Shown here: positions 42,506-50,990 of the stretch, in pieces
Layout: every line of letters begins with the position of its first letter
Position numbering within the stretch: position 1 is the stretch's first letter
The notes under the pieces: generated by a model
Databases searched by the model: none
Told to the model about the DNA's origin: nothing
What the model saw: the letters and a program-made list of their open reading frames with translations, nothing else
Assembly (NCBI GenBank): GCA_964441945.1
Contig: CAYTWB010000002.1
Coordinates: forward strand, 62,001-126,000
Source of the DNA: JADGQM01 sp964441945
Lineage (GTDB): Bacteria; Desulfobacterota; Syntrophobacteria; Syntrophobacterales; Syntrophobacteraceae
Direction: 5' to 3'
Length of the DNA: 64,000 bases
Position numbers and translations under genes: made by a program

Positions 42506-42751
42506 CTCTATTACCCCCCCATGACCCTGTCGGATCGGAACAAAAAATGAAAATGCGGGTTGGCCTCTGGGACCCGTAGCCCGCAATGTGCCACTCGGCA
42601 CCTGCCTTCTATGTAGACACAAAAACGGTGAAGAGGGCAAGAAAAACTGATCGACTGGGTGAAAAAAGAAACAGCGGGGCCCCGGACGGAGGGCTTAAGA
42701 GGCAGCTCTGTGAGAAGGGTGGTCTGAAAATCCGAGCCATGGCAGGGCACA

Positions 42752-42779
42752 TTGACATACCTCGAGGATTCGGTAGAAT
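42752..42779 (+). promoter_or_regulatory. Strong sigma-70 promoter of the ncRNA
   Basis: A perfect TTGACA (42752-42757), a 16-bp spacer and TAGAAT (42774-42779). There is no start codon with a ribosome site for more than 200 bp downstream. Confidence 0.8.
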
Positions 42780-42785
42780 AGAGCA

Positions 42786-42985
42786 CCAGTGAGTGACTGC
42801 AGGAGTGTTTTCAATGACAGTGTACAACAAACTTTCGGCGTTGGCCGCCGCCGCAAACAGGTCAGCCTGGGCGTCGGTCGGTGCCGTAGCAATCCACTAG
42901 CGAAGGTCCCTGCTGAAAGCCATGGGCTGAAGGGCCGACCCATGGCGTCTTGAAGCCCTGGGCCGGGTTGCCCGGGGTTTTCTTT
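42786..42985 (+). ncRNA. Probable structured ncRNA, possibly 6S RNA
   Basis: About 200 bases bounded by a strong promoter and an intrinsic terminator, with no plausible frame. The ends can pair: TTCAA(T)GAC near 42810 with GTCTTGAA near 42950, closing a long rod. Inside, GCCATGGG and CCCATGGC (about 42919-42945) make an 8-bp hairpin near the 3' side. Size, single promoter and closed rod fit 6S RNA, the RNA-polymerase-binding regulator, but I could not match a consensus. It does not show the SRP RNA, tmRNA or RNase P signatures. Confidence 0.55.
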
Positions 42986-42988
42986 TTG
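42956..42988 (+). terminator. Intrinsic terminator of the ncRNA
   Basis: The stem CCCTGGGC (42956-42963) pairs with GCCCGGGG (42970-42977), with one G-U and a 6-base loop, followed by TTTTCTTTTT. Confidence 0.85.
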
Positions 42989-43023
42989 GATGGCCGGAGA
43001 GAGTTGGGGAAGGGAGTGAAAGA

Positions 43024-44244
43024 ATGAAGGCCACAGATTCTGTTGTGCGATTTGCTCAGCGGATGGAGCAGTTGCCCCCCTATCTTTTTGGCACGATAAA
43101 CAAGATGAGGATGGAGAAACGTTCGCAGGGCCATGACGTTATTGATCTGGGTATGGGTAATCCGACGGATCCGGCGCCCGAAGCCGTGACGCAGAAGCTC
43201 TGTGAAGTGGTCCAGGACCCCAAGAGCCATCGCTATCCGGTGGCCGCCGGATTGCGGAATCTACGCCGGGAAATTGGCCACTATTATGGCCGGGACTATG
43301 GCGTCGACCTGGACAGCGAGGCGGAAGTCATTTGCACCATCGGCTCTAAAGAGGGGATATCGCATCTGTGTCTCGCTCTGGTTGGACCCGGAGACACCGT
43401 GCTGGTACCGACCCCTGCCTTCCCAATCCACATCTATTCGACCATTATTGCCGGCGGCAATGTCATACGCATCCCTCTGGCCAGTGAGGAAACCTTTCTT
43501 GAGCGAATCGCAACCATGTGCGAGTCGCTCTATCCGACCCCCAAAGTGCTGATCCTCAACTACCCGCACAATCCCACAGCCACGGTCGCCAGCATGGGGT
43601 TTTTTCAGGAAGTCGTTCGGCTGGCGCGAAAGTACCGATTCATGGTCATTCACGACTTTGCCTATGGCAAGATCGGCTTTGACGGCTTTGTCTCGCCAAG
43701 CTTTCTTCAGGTGCCTGGGGCGATGGAGGTCGGAGTGGAATTTGGTACTTTTTCCAAATCCTATAACATGGCGGGGTGGCGGATTGGCTACTGCGTGGGC
43801 AACAGGGAAATCATTCAGGGGCTCGCCAGGGTCAAGGGATATTACGACTACGGCATCTTTTCGGCTATTCAGATAGCGGGCATCGTTGCGCTCAGGGACT
43901 GTGCCGCAGAGGTTGCGGAACAGGTTCGAATCTATCAGCAACGCCGAGACGTCCTTTGCCGGGGCCTCAGGCGGATTGGATGGCCGGTTGCCGAACCTAA
44001 TGCGGGCATGTTCGTTTGGGCGAAAATCCCGGGGCCTTTCGACCGGATGGGTTCCATGGCCTTTGCCTTGAAGCTCATGGAAGAGGCCAATGTGGCGGTG
44101 GCTCCGGGGATTGGTTTTGGCGACGAAGGGGAGGGGTATCTGAGGCTGGCCCTTGTGGAAAACGAACACAGGATCCGCCAGGCCCTGAGGCAAATCGGCC
44201 GGTTCCTGCGTGATCAGCCGCAGGATGAGAGTGATGAAGAATGA
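43024..44244 (+). CDS. Class I/II aminotransferase (AlaC-like)
   Basis: A PLP aminotransferase of 406 residues, closest in phrasing to AlaC (glutamate-pyruvate transaminase). It has VIDLGMGNPTDPAPE, LNYPHNPTATVA, the aspartate segment VIHDFAYGKIGFDG, the PLP lysine in FGTFSKSYNMAGWRIGY and a C-terminal arginine in YLRLALVENEHR. GGGAGTGAAAG precedes the ATG. Alanine synthesis from pyruvate is likely; LL-diaminopimelate aminotransferase is a related alternative. Confidence 0.9.
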   Translation: MKATDSVVRFAQRMEQLPPYLFGTINKMRMEKRSQGHDVIDLGMGNPTDPAPEAVTQKLCEVVQDPKSHRYPVAAGLRNLRREIGHYYGRDYGVDLDSEAEVICTIGSKEGISHLCLALVGPGDTVLVPTPAFPIHIYSTIIAGGNVIRIPLASEETFLERIATMCESLYPTPKVLILNYPHNPTATVASMGFFQEVVRLARKYRFMVIHDFAYGKIGFDGFVSPSFLQVPGAMEVGVEFGTFSKSYNMAGWRIGYCVGNREIIQGLARVKGYYDYGIFSAIQIAGIVALRDCAAEVAEQVRIYQQRRDVLCRGLRRIGWPVAEPNAGMFVWAKIPGPFDRMGSMAFALKLMEEANVAVAPGIGFGDEGEGYLRLALVENEHRIRQALRQIGRFLRDQPQDESDEE

Positions 44245-44935
44245 GGTCTTTCGAAACAGGCGGCTTGGCCCGATGAAACGGCTCAGGCCCTTCGGTGCGG
44301 CTGCGTGCTGTTCTGCTCTGCTGACTGCAATCTCCCTGAGTATTATTGCCCCCGGATGGAGTTGGGGACGCTCTTTCCCCGCCTCCGGAAAGGTCGTTTT
44401 TGTTTGCGACGGCGATACCGTCATTCTGGAGAGTGGAGAGAGGGTCCGCTATTTGGGCGTCGATGCGCCGGAAGTGGCGCACGAACGCACTGAAGCGGAC
44501 TGTTTCGGAATGGAGGCAAAAAAGGCGAACAGCGACATGGTTTTGCATCAGCAGGTGTCGTTGAAATATGAGCGGGAGGCGGTCGATCCACACGGTCGCT
44601 TGCTCGCTTATGTGAACCTGCCGGACGGCCGGTGTGCCAACCTGGAAATGGTGAGGGCCGGCTGTGCGCTCGTCTACCGATCATCCAAGGACTTCGGACG
44701 AATCGAGGAGTTCCTTTTGCTGCAACGAGAGGCGATCTTCAAGCACAAAGGCATGTGGGGGGCCTGTTCCGTGAAGCCTGCGGAAGCTTACATGGGAAAC
44801 AAAAGAAGTTTTGTCTTTCATCGCCCGGATTGTGCAAAGGGGAGGAAGACAGCCGTGAGAGAGCGGGTCAGCTTCGCAGATCGTTGGGCAGCGCTGGAGA
44901 AGGGTTTTCGACCCTGCCGCTTCTGTAAACCTTGA
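44234..44935 (+). CDS. Exported thermonuclease (SNase) with C-terminal cysteine/histidine motif
   Basis: A 233-residue nuclease-like protein. A long N-terminal signal region (AAACCSALLTAISLSIIAPG) is followed by an SNase domain with VVFVCDGDTVILESGERVRYLGVDAPE (split: catalytic Asp and Arg both visible), the Glu-rich centre and YEREAVDPHGRLLAYV. The C-terminus carries FHRPDC and CRFC spaced like the Ada-type zinc site found on some thermonucleases. ATG 44234 overlaps the aminotransferase end; ATG 44274 is the alternative start. Confidence 0.86.
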   Translation: MKNEVFRNRRLGPMKRLRPFGAAACCSALLTAISLSIIAPGWSWGRSFPASGKVVFVCDGDTVILESGERVRYLGVDAPEVAHERTEADCFGMEAKKANSDMVLHQQVSLKYEREAVDPHGRLLAYVNLPDGRCANLEMVRAGCALVYRSSKDFGRIEEFLLLQREAIFKHKGMWGACSVKPAEAYMGNKRSFVFHRPDCAKGRKTAVRERVSFADRWAALEKGFRPCRFCKP

Positions 44936-44952
44936 CCGGGAAAGGAGATGAT

Positions 44953-45414
44953 ATGACCAGGCGGTATCCCGAACAGCCTCTGGTGGGGGTCGGGGCGATC
45001 ATTCTCCGCGGCGATCAGGTGCTCCTGGTGAAGAGGGGCAATGAACCGTCCTACGGAAGATGGTCTATTCCGGGCGGGCTGGTGGAGCTTGGGGAGTCTC
45101 TGAAAGAAGCGGTGGCACGGGAAGTCAAAGAGGAAGTCGGTCTGGATGTCCAGGTTCGTGACCTGGCGGCGGCGCTGGACCGGGTGATCCCGGATCAACT
45201 GGGTAGAATTGAGTACCATTACATTCTTCTCGATTTTGTCTGCGACTACCAGGGCGGGGAGCCCTCCCCGTCGAGCGATGTTCTGGATTGTGCCTTCGTT
45301 CCCATCCGATCCTTGTCCCGGTACGATCTGACCCGCGGCACCGAGCGGGTTATCCTCCGTCTCTTCGAACCGGTACAGGGGACACGTCCTTTCACCTACG
45401 ACGATTCGCTGTAG
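44953..45414 (+). CDS. Nudix hydrolase
   Basis: A 153-residue protein hydrolysing nucleoside diphosphate-linked compounds. The Nudix box is complete: GGLVELGESLKEAVAREVKE followed by EVGL. The surrounding fold (VGVGAIILRGDQVLLVKRG, YGRWSIPGG) resembles ADP-ribose/MutT-type members, but the substrate is unclear. ATG 44953 has AAGGAGATGAT before it, while an in-frame ATG at 44932 overlaps the nuclease stop. Confidence 0.93.
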   Translation: MTRRYPEQPLVGVGAIILRGDQVLLVKRGNEPSYGRWSIPGGLVELGESLKEAVAREVKEEVGLDVQVRDLAAALDRVIPDQLGRIEYHYILLDFVCDYQGGEPSPSSDVLDCAFVPIRSLSRYDLTRGTERVILRLFEPVQGTRPFTYDDSL

Positions 45415-45475
45415 CTGCGTCAGTCGGCTGTTCCTCCGTGTGCAGACGATTCTCTCCTTTCCACCGACAAGTTGC

Positions 45476-45504
45476 TTGACATTGGGTTCGGAGTATGGTT
45501 TATG
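45476..45504 (+). promoter_or_regulatory. Candidate promoter of the tetR-acpP pair
   Basis: A perfect TTGACA (45476-45481), 17 bp, then TTTATG (45499-45504), a weak -10. The operator candidate begins inside this -10. Confidence 0.5.
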
Positions 45505-45520
45505 ACCGACCAGTCCGTCA
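45503..45520. promoter_or_regulatory. 18-bp palindromic operator candidate upstream of tetR-acpP
   Basis: TGACCGACCAGTCCGTCA reads TGAC-c-GAC / GTC-c-GTCA around a CA centre, so seven of eight positions in each arm match. It overlaps the putative -10 and stands 26 bp before the tetR start. Size and symmetry fit a TetR dimer site, making autorepression likely. Confidence 0.65.
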
Positions 45521-45545
45521 AGGATGTGCTCGAAGGAAAGGTGCG

Positions 45546-46478
45546 ATGAAGGAAAGCAAGAGGCAGCGACGGCAGAACCTGGTGAAGAAGCTGGTTCAAG
45601 GAAAAGGCGAACCGGTTGAACTCGTTACGCTGTTGAATGGTCTTCTGGATTCCGGACTGGCGCAGCACGAGATTATGGACGAAATGGTCGGATGTTTTCT
45701 TGAAATCCGCGACGCCTTCAGGCAAAAGGTGTTCCCCCCGCATTATACACAGACCGAGTTCATTTCAGCTTTTCAGGAAGTGGCTCAGAACCGCGGCATA
45801 CCGGTTGACCGGTTTCACTCGAAGCTGCTCGAACGAATAATGCTGGAGACCGAATCGGGTGATGGTCTCAAGACGTCAGCGAAGCTTCCCACGCGCGAAC
45901 GCGTCCTGGAGGCTGCTCTCAGTGTCTTTTCGGAAAAAGGGTTCCACGTTGCGACCATGGATGAGGTTGCGGAACGGGCAGGCGTGGGGAAGGGAACGCT
46001 TTATCGTTACTTTGCAAACAAGGACACCCTGTTCAATGAACTGGTGCGACAGCGGCTGGAGGAGCTTGAGAACAAGGCTCGGACTATCCTTGATGGCGAA
46101 GACGACGCACTCACCATGATCACCAAGTACCTGCGGGTATATTTTGAGTTTTTTGACCGAAATCAGAACCTGTATCGACTCATTGTTCAGGAACGCATCG
46201 ACATCGGCGTGCAGGTTCAGGACCTCTACCTGAAACAGGTGATGCGGCGCATACCGGTACTCAGGAGGAAGGTGTATGAGGCGAGCCGGAGTGGTTTGCT
46301 CAAGCCGCTCGATTTCCAGACGGTTTTCTATGGGGTGATGGGTTTTATCCACGGAGTCATCCAGAAGTGGCTGGCCAATGCGTGCAGCTACCCGCTCGCC
46401 GACGAACTGCCCAGTGTTTTGGAGGTGCTTTTTCATGGGTTTGTCAGCAGTTCCAAGGTGGAAGAAGACGTTAACTGA
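45546..46478 (+). CDS. TetR family regulator with a 115-residue N-terminal extension
   Basis: A 310-residue protein. The TetR helix-turn-helix begins only near residue 116 (RVLEAALSVFSEKGFHVATM, then AGVGKGTLYRYFANKDTLF), followed by a normal ligand domain. The first 115 residues are helical and charged and have no family I recognise; ordinary TetR proteins are about 200 residues long. ATG 45546 has GGAAAGGTGCG before it. acpP begins 14 bp downstream, so the regulator may respond to an acyl ligand (inference). Confidence 0.86.
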   Translation: MKESKRQRRQNLVKKLVQGKGEPVELVTLLNGLLDSGLAQHEIMDEMVGCFLEIRDAFRQKVFPPHYTQTEFISAFQEVAQNRGIPVDRFHSKLLERIMLETESGDGLKTSAKLPTRERVLEAALSVFSEKGFHVATMDEVAERAGVGKGTLYRYFANKDTLFNELVRQRLEELENKARTILDGEDDALTMITKYLRVYFEFFDRNQNLYRLIVQERIDIGVQVQDLYLKQVMRRIPVLRRKVYEASRSGLLKPLDFQTVFYGVMGFIHGVIQKWLANACSYPLADELPSVLEVLFHGFVSSSKVEEDVN

Positions 46479-46492
46479 CCAGGAGGAATGTA

Positions 46493-46738
46493 ATGGACCG
46501 GAATGAAATGCAGAAAAAGGTTGTGGACATCATTGCCAATCAATTGGGAGTCGACAGGGAGATTGTCAGCGCCGAAGCCAATGTCGTGGATGATCTTGGA
46601 GCGGATTCCCTGGATGTAGTCGAGCTGGTTATGGCCCTGGAGGAGGCTTTTGATCTGGAGATTCCCGATGAGGAAGCAGAGAAGATCAGGACGGTGAACG
46701 ACATCACCGAGTATCTGGCGAAAGCGTTGTCCCTATGA
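46493..46738 (+). CDS. acpP: Acyl carrier protein
   Basis: An acidic 81-residue protein carrying the phosphopantetheine serine in DLGADSLDVVELVMALEEAF. AGGAGG precedes the ATG. It is separate from the usual fabD-fabG-acpP-fabF neighbourhood and follows a TetR regulator, so it could be a second, specialised ACP. AcpS at 25.8 kb would modify it. Confidence 0.95.
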   Translation: MDRNEMQKKVVDIIANQLGVDREIVSAEANVVDDLGADSLDVVELVMALEEAFDLEIPDEEAEKIRTVNDITEYLAKALSL

Positions 46739-46745
46739 GACCGGT

Positions 46746-46780
46746 GAGGGATGAGCCCCTGCTCATCCCTCTTGTCTTTC
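46746..46780 (+). terminator. Intrinsic terminator after acpP
   Basis: A perfect 10-bp stem, GAGGGATGAG with CTCATCCCTC, around a 6-base loop, followed by TTGTCTTT. It starts 8 bp after the acpP stop codon. Confidence 0.85.
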
Positions 46781-46827
46781 GCACCGGGACAGGTGTGGTT
46801 GCGCCCAGTACCCCGCCCAACACAGTC

Positions 46828-46856
46828 TTGTCCGCCAACCCATGGCATGCTATAAA
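46828..46856 (+). promoter_or_regulatory. Candidate promoter of the beta-helix gene
   Basis: TTGTCC (46828-46833), 17 bp, TATAAA (46851-46856). The transcript would have a leader of about 180 bases in which I see only a small AGCCG/CGGCT hairpin and no known riboswitch. Confidence 0.55.
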
Positions 46857-47041
46857 TTCCCGGAAGTCAGCCAATTCCTAATCATCAATCCAAGCAGGGG
46901 CGGTGTGCGGGTTCGGGAGCGTCTTTAGCCGATGCGCTTAACGGCTGAACGCCTCAATTTCACAGCGGTTTTCAATCCTTGTTGTCTCCAGGCCCTGCAG
47001 ACCAGGACAGGTATTGGGCAATTCCCACAAAGGAGTGTCTT

Positions 47042-48535
47042 ATGAACGGATTCAGGAGAATTCTAAAGGGTTTCTTGCTGGTTCTTGTAGTGCTTCTGGT
47101 TGCAGGCCAGGTGTTTGCCGCCGACTACTATGTGCAGGCGAAGGGGGGCAACGATGCCAATCCGGGAGACGGCTGGGGGGCGACACATGCCCTGAAGACC
47201 ATCGGTAGGGCTGTGCAACTGGCTCAGGCGAGTGCGGGTCCGGACGTCATCCGTGTTGCGGCCGGCACCTATACGGAACACGTCGAACCCTGTAGCGACA
47301 TAACGCTTTGGGGTGGATATCCGGCACGGGGAGGCCCCGACGCAAAGCGCAACCGCGACAAGAATAAGACCGTCATAGATGGCAGCAATAATGGACCGGC
47401 GATCTTCATCGATACCAGGCAGAATGTGATTGTGGACGGGTTTCTCCTTCGCAACGGGCACGAAACCTATATCGGGGGTGGGGTCCGTATTGCCGACAGC
47501 GCTTCCGTAACGATCAACAACAACGACATCCAGAAATGCTCGGCAGCTTTATGGGGTGGTGGTATCGGAATCAATGGGGGTGAGGATATCACTCTCTCCA
47601 ACAACCTCATCGGCAAGAATACCGCCCAGCAACGGGGAGGGGCCCTGAGCCTCTTCCATTGTGATCCTTGTATTGTCGAGAAGAATGTGATCAAGAAGAA
47701 CAAGGCCCGTGAAAGCGGTGCGGGGGTAGCCCTGGTTGAATCTTCCGTGGTTGTTCGGGAAAACAGGATTGACCACAACAAGCCCCTGGGTGGAGACTTC
47801 GAGTCGGGTGGGGGTCTGGATGTGGTGTGCCTCCCAGGCTCCACCATCAACATCCTTGACAACGTTATAGAGAAGAACGCCGGGGGAAATGGTGCCGGCC
47901 TGGCCCTCTACTCATGCGTCGGAGCGACGATCAGCCGTAACATGATCTCTCAGAATGAATCGGATTACGACGGGGGCGGCGTCTATTTCCATGGGTCTTC
48001 GGGTGAGATGGAACGGAACATTGTCCAGGGGAATTCCGCGAGAAACTGGGGGGGTGGCCTCTGCCTCTATGGTTCACAAGTGGATGCGGCTGTGAACAAC
48101 CTGATCACGAACAACAAGGCACGCCGTAATGGCGGCGGCATCAGTCTCTACAACGCCTCAACGGCAACCATCATGAACAACACCGTCGCGCGGAACAAAG
48201 CCGATCTCGGCAGCGGACTTTACATTGACGGCGGCACCACGGCAACGGTCACGAACTCGATTCTCTGGTTCAATGCCGGGGATCAGATCGAAAACGGCGG
48301 TACCCTGAACATCACCTACTCGGATGTTGAGGACGGGGGGACCGGGAACGGTAACATCAATACCAACCCGAAGTTTGTTTCGGCATCGAATTTTCACCTG
48401 AAGAATTCATCACCCTGTATCAATACGGGGACCAATGCCGGTGCCCCACCGAACGATCTGGACGGGAATCCAAGGCCCTATGGCGCGGGGTTTGACATGG
48501 GGGCATACGAGTGGAGGCCGGGGGCCGCGGAATAG
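47042..48535 (+). CDS. Secreted right-handed parallel beta-helix protein
   Basis: A 497-residue exported protein. The signal peptide (ILKGFLLVLVVLLVAGQVFA) is followed by DYYVQAKGGNDANPGDGWG, the opening of DUF1565-type beta-helix proteins, and many parallel beta-helix turns with asparagine ladders (SVTINNNDIQKC, DITLSNNLIGKN, ATIMNNTVARNKA). The C-terminus (DLDGNPRPYGAGFDMGAYEW) is the common end of this group. AAAGGAG precedes ATG 47042. It may bind or cleave a polysaccharide, but catalytic residues cannot be assigned. Confidence 0.88.
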   Translation: MNGFRRILKGFLLVLVVLLVAGQVFAADYYVQAKGGNDANPGDGWGATHALKTIGRAVQLAQASAGPDVIRVAAGTYTEHVEPCSDITLWGGYPARGGPDAKRNRDKNKTVIDGSNNGPAIFIDTRQNVIVDGFLLRNGHETYIGGGVRIADSASVTINNNDIQKCSAALWGGGIGINGGEDITLSNNLIGKNTAQQRGGALSLFHCDPCIVEKNVIKKNKARESGAGVALVESSVVVRENRIDHNKPLGGDFESGGGLDVVCLPGSTINILDNVIEKNAGGNGAGLALYSCVGATISRNMISQNESDYDGGGVYFHGSSGEMERNIVQGNSARNWGGGLCLYGSQVDAAVNNLITNNKARRNGGGISLYNASTATIMNNTVARNKADLGSGLYIDGGTTATVTNSILWFNAGDQIENGGTLNITYSDVEDGGTGNGNINTNPKFVSASNFHLKNSSPCINTGTNAGAPPNDLDGNPRPYGAGFDMGAYEWRPGAAE

Positions 48536-48936
48536 GATGCCGGTGAATCCGCTCCGTCTCGGCCGGGAGATTAGTGGGGCCCGGTGGCGCGTGCCGTTGC
48601 GCTGTGGGCTGATCGCCGGCAGGGGGCCCTGTCGGGCCCTGACGAAGATAAACGGATTGCCTCAGGTTTTGGCCGCCTGTGGGGCAGGGTCTTCAGGCTG
48701 CTCCACAGGTGAAAAGAGGGGATACGCTGCTTCCGGACAAGGCCTTTCCTTTTAACCCTCGAACTTCACCATCGCCTTTGAACGGTCCCGCATGTCACCA
48801 TGTCAGCAATAGCCTTTACCTGATAACTCCTTGGATGGTACAAGAGGGTGGGCCTCCGATTCCGAGGTCTTTCCCCAGGGCCGGAGGGGACGAGCCCTCT
48901 GTGTGTATTCGCATCCAACAAGAAGGGAGAAGTGAA
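48536..48936. other. Intergenic region without a recognised gene
   Basis: About 400 bp before the lsrF-like gene. Short frames that run through it have no ribosome site or resemblance to known proteins. I do not recognise a riboswitch or promoter. Confidence 0.5.
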
Positions 48937-49818
48937 ATGCCTGACGTGGATGAATTCATGGAAGCCAAAAGGTTTCATACGGATAGGCCCCAGAAGACGG
49001 AAGGGTTCTTTCTCAAAGGATCCAACTCTCTGGATTGGGGGATGAAGAACAGGCTTGCACGGATCTTCAACCCCGACAGCGGCCGGACGGTCATGCTCGC
49101 CATCGATCACGGCTACTTCCAGGGGCCTACCACGGGCCTTGAGCGGGTCGACCTCAACATACTTCCTTTGGTTTCCTATGCGGACACGTTGATGCTGACA
49201 CGGGGGATTCTCAGGAGTATTGTGCCGCCCTCTACCTTGAAGTCCATTGTTCTAAGGGTTTCCGGGGGTACCAGCATACTGAAGGAGCTCTCCAACGAGG
49301 ACCTGGCAGTCGATATTGAGGAATCCATTCGTTTGAATGTCTGTGCCATGGCGGTGCAGGTCTTCATCGGAGGGGAATACGAAAGGCAGTCCATCATCAA
49401 CATGACCAGAATGGTCGATCTCGGCACACGTTACGGCATTCCGACGCTTGCCGTAACGGCGGTCGGAAAGGATATGGCGCGTGACGCCCAGTATTTCAGA
49501 CTGGCCACAAGGATATGTGCCGAACTTGGCGCTCACTACATCAAGACCTACTATATCGAAAACGGCTTCGAGACGGTCACGGCGTCCTGTCCGGTACCCA
49601 TTGTGATGGCGGGTGGCAAGAAGGTCCCTGAGCTCGAAGCCCTGACCATGGCCTTCAATGCGGTTCAAAAAGGAGCGGCCGGTGTCGATATGGGACGGAA
49701 CATATTTCAGTCGGAGGCCCCGACGGCGATGATCCAGGCAGTGCGCGCAGTCGTCCACGATAACGAGACGCCGGAAAAAGCCTTCGATCTCTACACTACA
49801 CTGAAGAATCGGGGATAG
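48937..49818 (+). CDS. lsrF: LsrF-like class I aldolase/thiolase (DhnA family)
   Basis: A 293-residue barrel enzyme. The phrasing follows LsrF, which thiolytically cleaves the phosphorylated autoinducer-2 product with CoA: SLDWGMKNRLARIFNPDSG, MLAIDHGYFQGPTTG, MLTRGILRSIVPPS, the Schiff-base lysine in HYIKTYYIENGFE, and AAGVDMGRNIFQSEAP. AAGGGAGA precedes ATG 48937. No lsr transporter, lsrK, lsrR or lsrG is near. A dehydrogenase and a class II aldolase follow, so it may work on a different phosphorylated keto-sugar. Confidence 0.85.
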   Translation: MPDVDEFMEAKRFHTDRPQKTEGFFLKGSNSLDWGMKNRLARIFNPDSGRTVMLAIDHGYFQGPTTGLERVDLNILPLVSYADTLMLTRGILRSIVPPSTLKSIVLRVSGGTSILKELSNEDLAVDIEESIRLNVCAMAVQVFIGGEYERQSIINMTRMVDLGTRYGIPTLAVTAVGKDMARDAQYFRLATRICAELGAHYIKTYYIENGFETVTASCPVPIVMAGGKKVPELEALTMAFNAVQKGAAGVDMGRNIFQSEAPTAMIQAVRAVVHDNETPEKAFDLYTTLKNRG

Positions 49819-49885
49819 GCCGAATCGAGAAGCCTGTGTATGCTCAACCCGTTCGTTCATGCAGCAATCGCCGGCCGGGGAACTC

Positions 49886-50911
49886 ATGAAGGTTTCGTAT
49901 TGGCATAACAACCAGGATATCAGGATCGAGGAGGTCCCGACCCCGAAGCCCGGTCCGAGGGAGCTGCTTGTAAAGGTGATTTCCTGTGGAATCTGTGGGA
50001 GCGATATTGTTGAATGGTATCGCTTGCCCAGAGCACCGCTGGTGCTGGGCCATGAAATCGGCGCAGAGGTCGTTGAAGCCGGCAATTCGATCGAGAAATA
50101 CCACCCGGGGGACAGGGTCCTTATCGTTCCCAAGGTACCGTGCATGGAATGCCATTATTGCAGAGACGGTCACACCCCTCAGTGTTCGGAAGTCAAGGTC
50201 AGACTGCCCGGTGGTTTTGCAGAATATATTCTCGTGCCTGAGGTCCTGGTGGAAAAGGGGACGTATCTGTTGCCGGACAGCGTTTCCTATGATCAAAGCA
50301 CCTTCATTGAACCCCTTGCATGCGTTGTCAGGGCCCAGAGGCTGGCCGGAATCAAGGAGGGGCAGACCGTCCTGGTGGCCGGGTGCGGGGTGGCCGGGCT
50401 GCTTCATATAAAGCTTGCCAAAGCAAGACAGTGCCGGGTCATCGCAACAGACGTCAACCAAAGAAGGCTGGCATTCGCAGAGCGGAACGGAGCGGATATT
50501 GTAGTCGATGCGGGAAAGGATGTTGCCGGGCGGTTAACGGCTGAAGGCGGGAAGATGCCCGATGTTGTCATACTGTGTACATCGGCTGTTTCTGCCGTGG
50601 ACCAGGCATGGAAATGTGTGGACAAGGGCGGGACGGTCGTCTTTTTCAGCGTTCCCGGTCCGGACAAGAAAGTCGTCGTCCCTCTCAACGATTTTTGGAC
50701 AAAAGAGATCAAGGTCCTCACTTCCTACTATTGTGGTCCCCCTGACATCGATGACGCACTGAAGCTGATAGAGTCCGGGACGATTCAAACCGATGAGCTG
50801 ATCACGCACAGGCTTCCCTTGAAAGAGATAGAAAAAGGTTTTCGCTTGGTGATGGAGGGCAAGGAAGCGATGAAGGTCATCATCAGGCCAAACGATACGA
50901 TCATTGGATGA
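49886..50911 (+). CDS. Zinc-dependent medium-chain alcohol/polyol dehydrogenase
   Basis: A 341-residue NAD(P)-dependent dehydrogenase. Catalytic zinc residues are in SCGICGSDIVEW and LGHEIGAEVVE. The structural zinc site has four cysteines in CMECHYCRDGHTPQC. The nucleotide fold is VLVAGCGVAGLLHIKLAKA followed by VIATDVNQRRL. ATG 49886 follows GGGGAAC. It lies 67 bp after the lsrF-like gene and 79 bp before a class II aldolase. The substrate is probably a sugar or polyol, perhaps phosphorylated. Confidence 0.88.
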   Translation: MKVSYWHNNQDIRIEEVPTPKPGPRELLVKVISCGICGSDIVEWYRLPRAPLVLGHEIGAEVVEAGNSIEKYHPGDRVLIVPKVPCMECHYCRDGHTPQCSEVKVRLPGGFAEYILVPEVLVEKGTYLLPDSVSYDQSTFIEPLACVVRAQRLAGIKEGQTVLVAGCGVAGLLHIKLAKARQCRVIATDVNQRRLAFAERNGADIVVDAGKDVAGRLTAEGGKMPDVVILCTSAVSAVDQAWKCVDKGGTVVFFSVPGPDKKVVVPLNDFWTKEIKVLTSYYCGPPDIDDALKLIESGTIQTDELITHRLPLKEIEKGFRLVMEGKEAMKVIIRPNDTIIG

Positions 50912-50990
50912 TCGGCTTTTTGTATCGTAATCTTTGTCAACGCGAGGACACAATCAGGGTGTGAATACCAGAAAGAACAGGAGATTCGAT

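Noticed and set aside
46857..47041. 180-base leader of the beta-helix gene as a cyclic-di-GMP riboswitch
   Set aside because: None of the conserved GEMM elements can be found; only a small hairpin is present.
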